From Corythoichthys intestinalis (Eukaryota > Chordata > Actinopteri > Syngnathiformes > Syngnathidae), in assembly GCF_030265065.1 (NCBI RefSeq), contig NC_080414.1, positions 19,075,501-19,139,500 on the forward strand: a stretch of DNA of 64,000 bases. Reading direction: 5' to 3'. Position numbers and translations under genes: made by a program. The notes beneath the pieces are model-generated. The model searched no databases and had not been told where the DNA came from. It saw only the letters and a program-made list of their open reading frames with translations. The stretch's first letter is position 1. Every line of letters begins with the position of its first letter. Positions 62,031-64,000 of the stretch are shown piece after piece.

Positions 62031-64000
62031 AATATGTCTTATCAATGAAATGAATATATCAGCACAACATGCATCTTATCACAAATATGTCATATCAAGT
62101 GAGATGTACGCCCTACATATTTTGTCGTCGCTTTCCTGAGCTGCCCCAGTTGTTGTGACCTCAAGTGTCTTTCGTGTATGTTTGTCGTGCTCTGAGTTGC
62201 ATGGCTGCATGTGGTCTCCTCAACTGAGGAGTATGTCGCTACATTACACTTGGATCTTTACCTTTTCGTGGATGCTGCTGCTGCCAGTCTTCCTTGTCCA
62301 TCCAGAAAGAATCCCACAACGTTTTTTGTGCTCCACCGCATGCTGCCGCGACGTCATCGGACTAAAAAGCGACGCTACTTGAAGCCAAAGCGAAAGAAGG
62401 ATCGATTAAATCAGCGGAAGTCCGTTAAGTGACCTCTGAATGATCTTATGAGCTAAATGGGGCCACATCCGAATGATCTTGGAAGACTTTCGGAGCGTGG
62501 CCCCAATCTGTGTTGACATCACAACAACAGCAACAACAAAAAAAGTCTATTTTGTTATATTCATTGAAAAGTTCTATTTTTTTCGGCTTGAATTCCTTAT
62601 GTTGTACGATGATATCACGGCGCTGTAAAAGCCTTTTTTCCTGAATGTAGTGACACACAAATTGTTTTTTTCTTGAACTATGTTGTGTAAATAATATTAC
62701 TATAATACTAAGGCATGCTTTCCAAATGGGGGGACTTTACCACCGTGCATGGTGCTACCAAAGCAGTCACTCTTAATGAAAGGAGTTGGGTCGCACCACT
62801 TTTTTGCCCCTCTGGTACAGTGTCGAGTTTCCCCGAAAAGGGTGTGAAAAAGGGCTTTTGTATCCAAGAATAGCAAAAGACAGTCACACTTATCTGTGAC
62901 ACACAAACAGTGAAAGTGATTGTAAATCCAAGGAGGGGCTGGAAGTGATTCGAGCTAACTAACCCGACAGTCAAGGGGGCCTGTGAATGTCTGGGGGGAG
63001 GGGTTGCCACAGTAAGAGCATCATGTGTTGTTTTTCAATGTGAAATGCACTTTATTGTCGTTTTTTTGGCGGGTGGAGGGTGCTGAGGGATCACGATGGC
63101 ACAATTGAAGTATCTGCAAAATGAGAATCAACATGCACTAATTTAACTGTAAAAAAAACAACAACAAAAAACATTTGTGTGATGTGTGTGCTGTCTATTT
63201 TTCCAAAGTGTTCTAGTTGTACTTTTTATTGCTTTGGTTAGTTAATTTTCTATTAAAAAGAACCACGCAAACAAACATGCTGTGCATATGACGCCCGCCT
63301 CGCCTGTTTTGTTCTCCCCCCCTTCTGTGCTCAATCCGGTTGCCGTGGCAACTCGGCTCCCGTCGCTATGGAAACAGGGGAGCCAGGTACAGTACGCGTG
63401 ACGACAGTGAGGAAACTTGCCAGCCGTGTGCTCCATTCATGTTTTTTTTTTATTACTCTCTGGGGTTACAAAGCTCATTCTAGACCGTATACATGACACA
63501 GCCTCAACACTCGATCATTTTTAGCACATTTACTTCCTGTTCATTGTCTACAGCAGGGCTGGGCAACCTCTTTCCCCCCCCATTAGGTACACAACTATGC
63601 GTGGAGCCATTTTAGAGTCATTCTGGACATTTCCAAAGGTCTATTAAAGCTCAACTACTCCTGTTTTACCGTATTTTCCATTTGGTAAATAAACCCCTGA
63701 AGATAGTTTCACTTAGCAACATGAAATTTGGTAGACATGTCTATTATAAGTAGACACACCAAAAAGTCTCTAGAGGTAATTACTGAAAAGACACACGAAG
63801 GCTGCCATTTTCATGTAAAGCAGCAAGATGCAATTTAGTTGTATGATTGTGGACTGTTTTTTGTATTTAAAAATTCCGACAGTTTCTCTTACCAACATGA
63901 AATTTGGTAGACATGTCTATCATGAGTAAACCCACAAAAACTTTTAGGAGGTCATATCCAAAAATACACAGGAACTGTAATATTTTTTAAGCATAATTAG
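62031..64000. other. distal intergenic DNA
   Basis: No convincing gene. 62211-62432 encodes a basic tail (HRTKKRRYLKPKRKKDRLNQ) but no recognisable domain. CACGATG... near 63090 and a CpG-bearing patch at 63330-63420 are unexplained. Copies of the AGTTTCACTTAGCAACATGA repeat lie at 63697-63790 and 63880-63990. Confidence 0.4.

Noticed and set aside
62211-62432. Basic 73-codon frame as a gene
   Set aside because: The KKRRYLKPKRKKDR tail is suggestive of a nuclear signal, but there is no domain, no context and no sign of an upstream exon.

Overview
The window is vertebrate nuclear DNA, almost certainly from a ray-finned (teleost) fish. Genes are split into short exons with GT-AG introns. Introns and intergenic DNA are packed with Tc1-like, hAT-like, Tigger-like and piggyBac-like DNA transposons and their deletion derivatives, plus long (TA)n tracts. 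Six protein-coding genes are recognisable in the order polr1d(-), lnx2(+), gtf3a(-), rpl21(-), usp12(+), gpr12(+). This is the human 13q12 order POLR1D-LNX2-(MTIF3)-GTF3A-(RASL11A)-RPL21-USP12-GPR12, as remembered, in mirror image. I see no mtif3 or rasl11a here.

Layout. 1-4.7 kb: mobile elements only. 4.8-9.6 kb: three exons of the short, RS-tailed polr1d product, its large intron filled with nested elements. 11.5-21.8 kb: lnx2 (one probable 5'UTR exon and ten coding exons; RING, NPAF, four PDZ domains). 22.4-26.8 kb: gtf3a (nine exons, nine C2H2 fingers), tail-to-tail with lnx2. 27-35 kb: repeats, including inverted copies of an unclassified ~1 kb family. 35.7-41.2 kb: rpl21 (five coding exons) with an H/ACA snoRNA candidate in intron 3 and three mobile elements in intron 2. 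41.2-46.3 kb: repeats. 46.3-55.0 kb: usp12 (nine exons), whose intron 8 carries a Tc1-like element with a full-length transposase nested inside an older Tc1-like element. 56.2-58.9 kb: gpr12 (probable 5'UTR exon plus single coding exon). 59-64 kb: diverged tandem and dispersed repeats.

Functionally these are unrelated housekeeping and signalling genes held in conserved synteny: RNA polymerase I/III-linked (polr1d), E3 ligase scaffold (lnx2), 5S rRNA transcription factor (gtf3a), ribosomal protein (rpl21), deubiquitinase (usp12) and orphan GPCR (gpr12). Three of them serve ribosome production. Exon junctions were placed by hand from GT/AG sites, reading-frame phase and remembered human protein sequences; total lengths close to the human proteins support them. 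Mobile-element limits rest on terminal inverted repeats and target-site duplications seen directly. No retroviral, LTR-type or Polinton-like element was identified.
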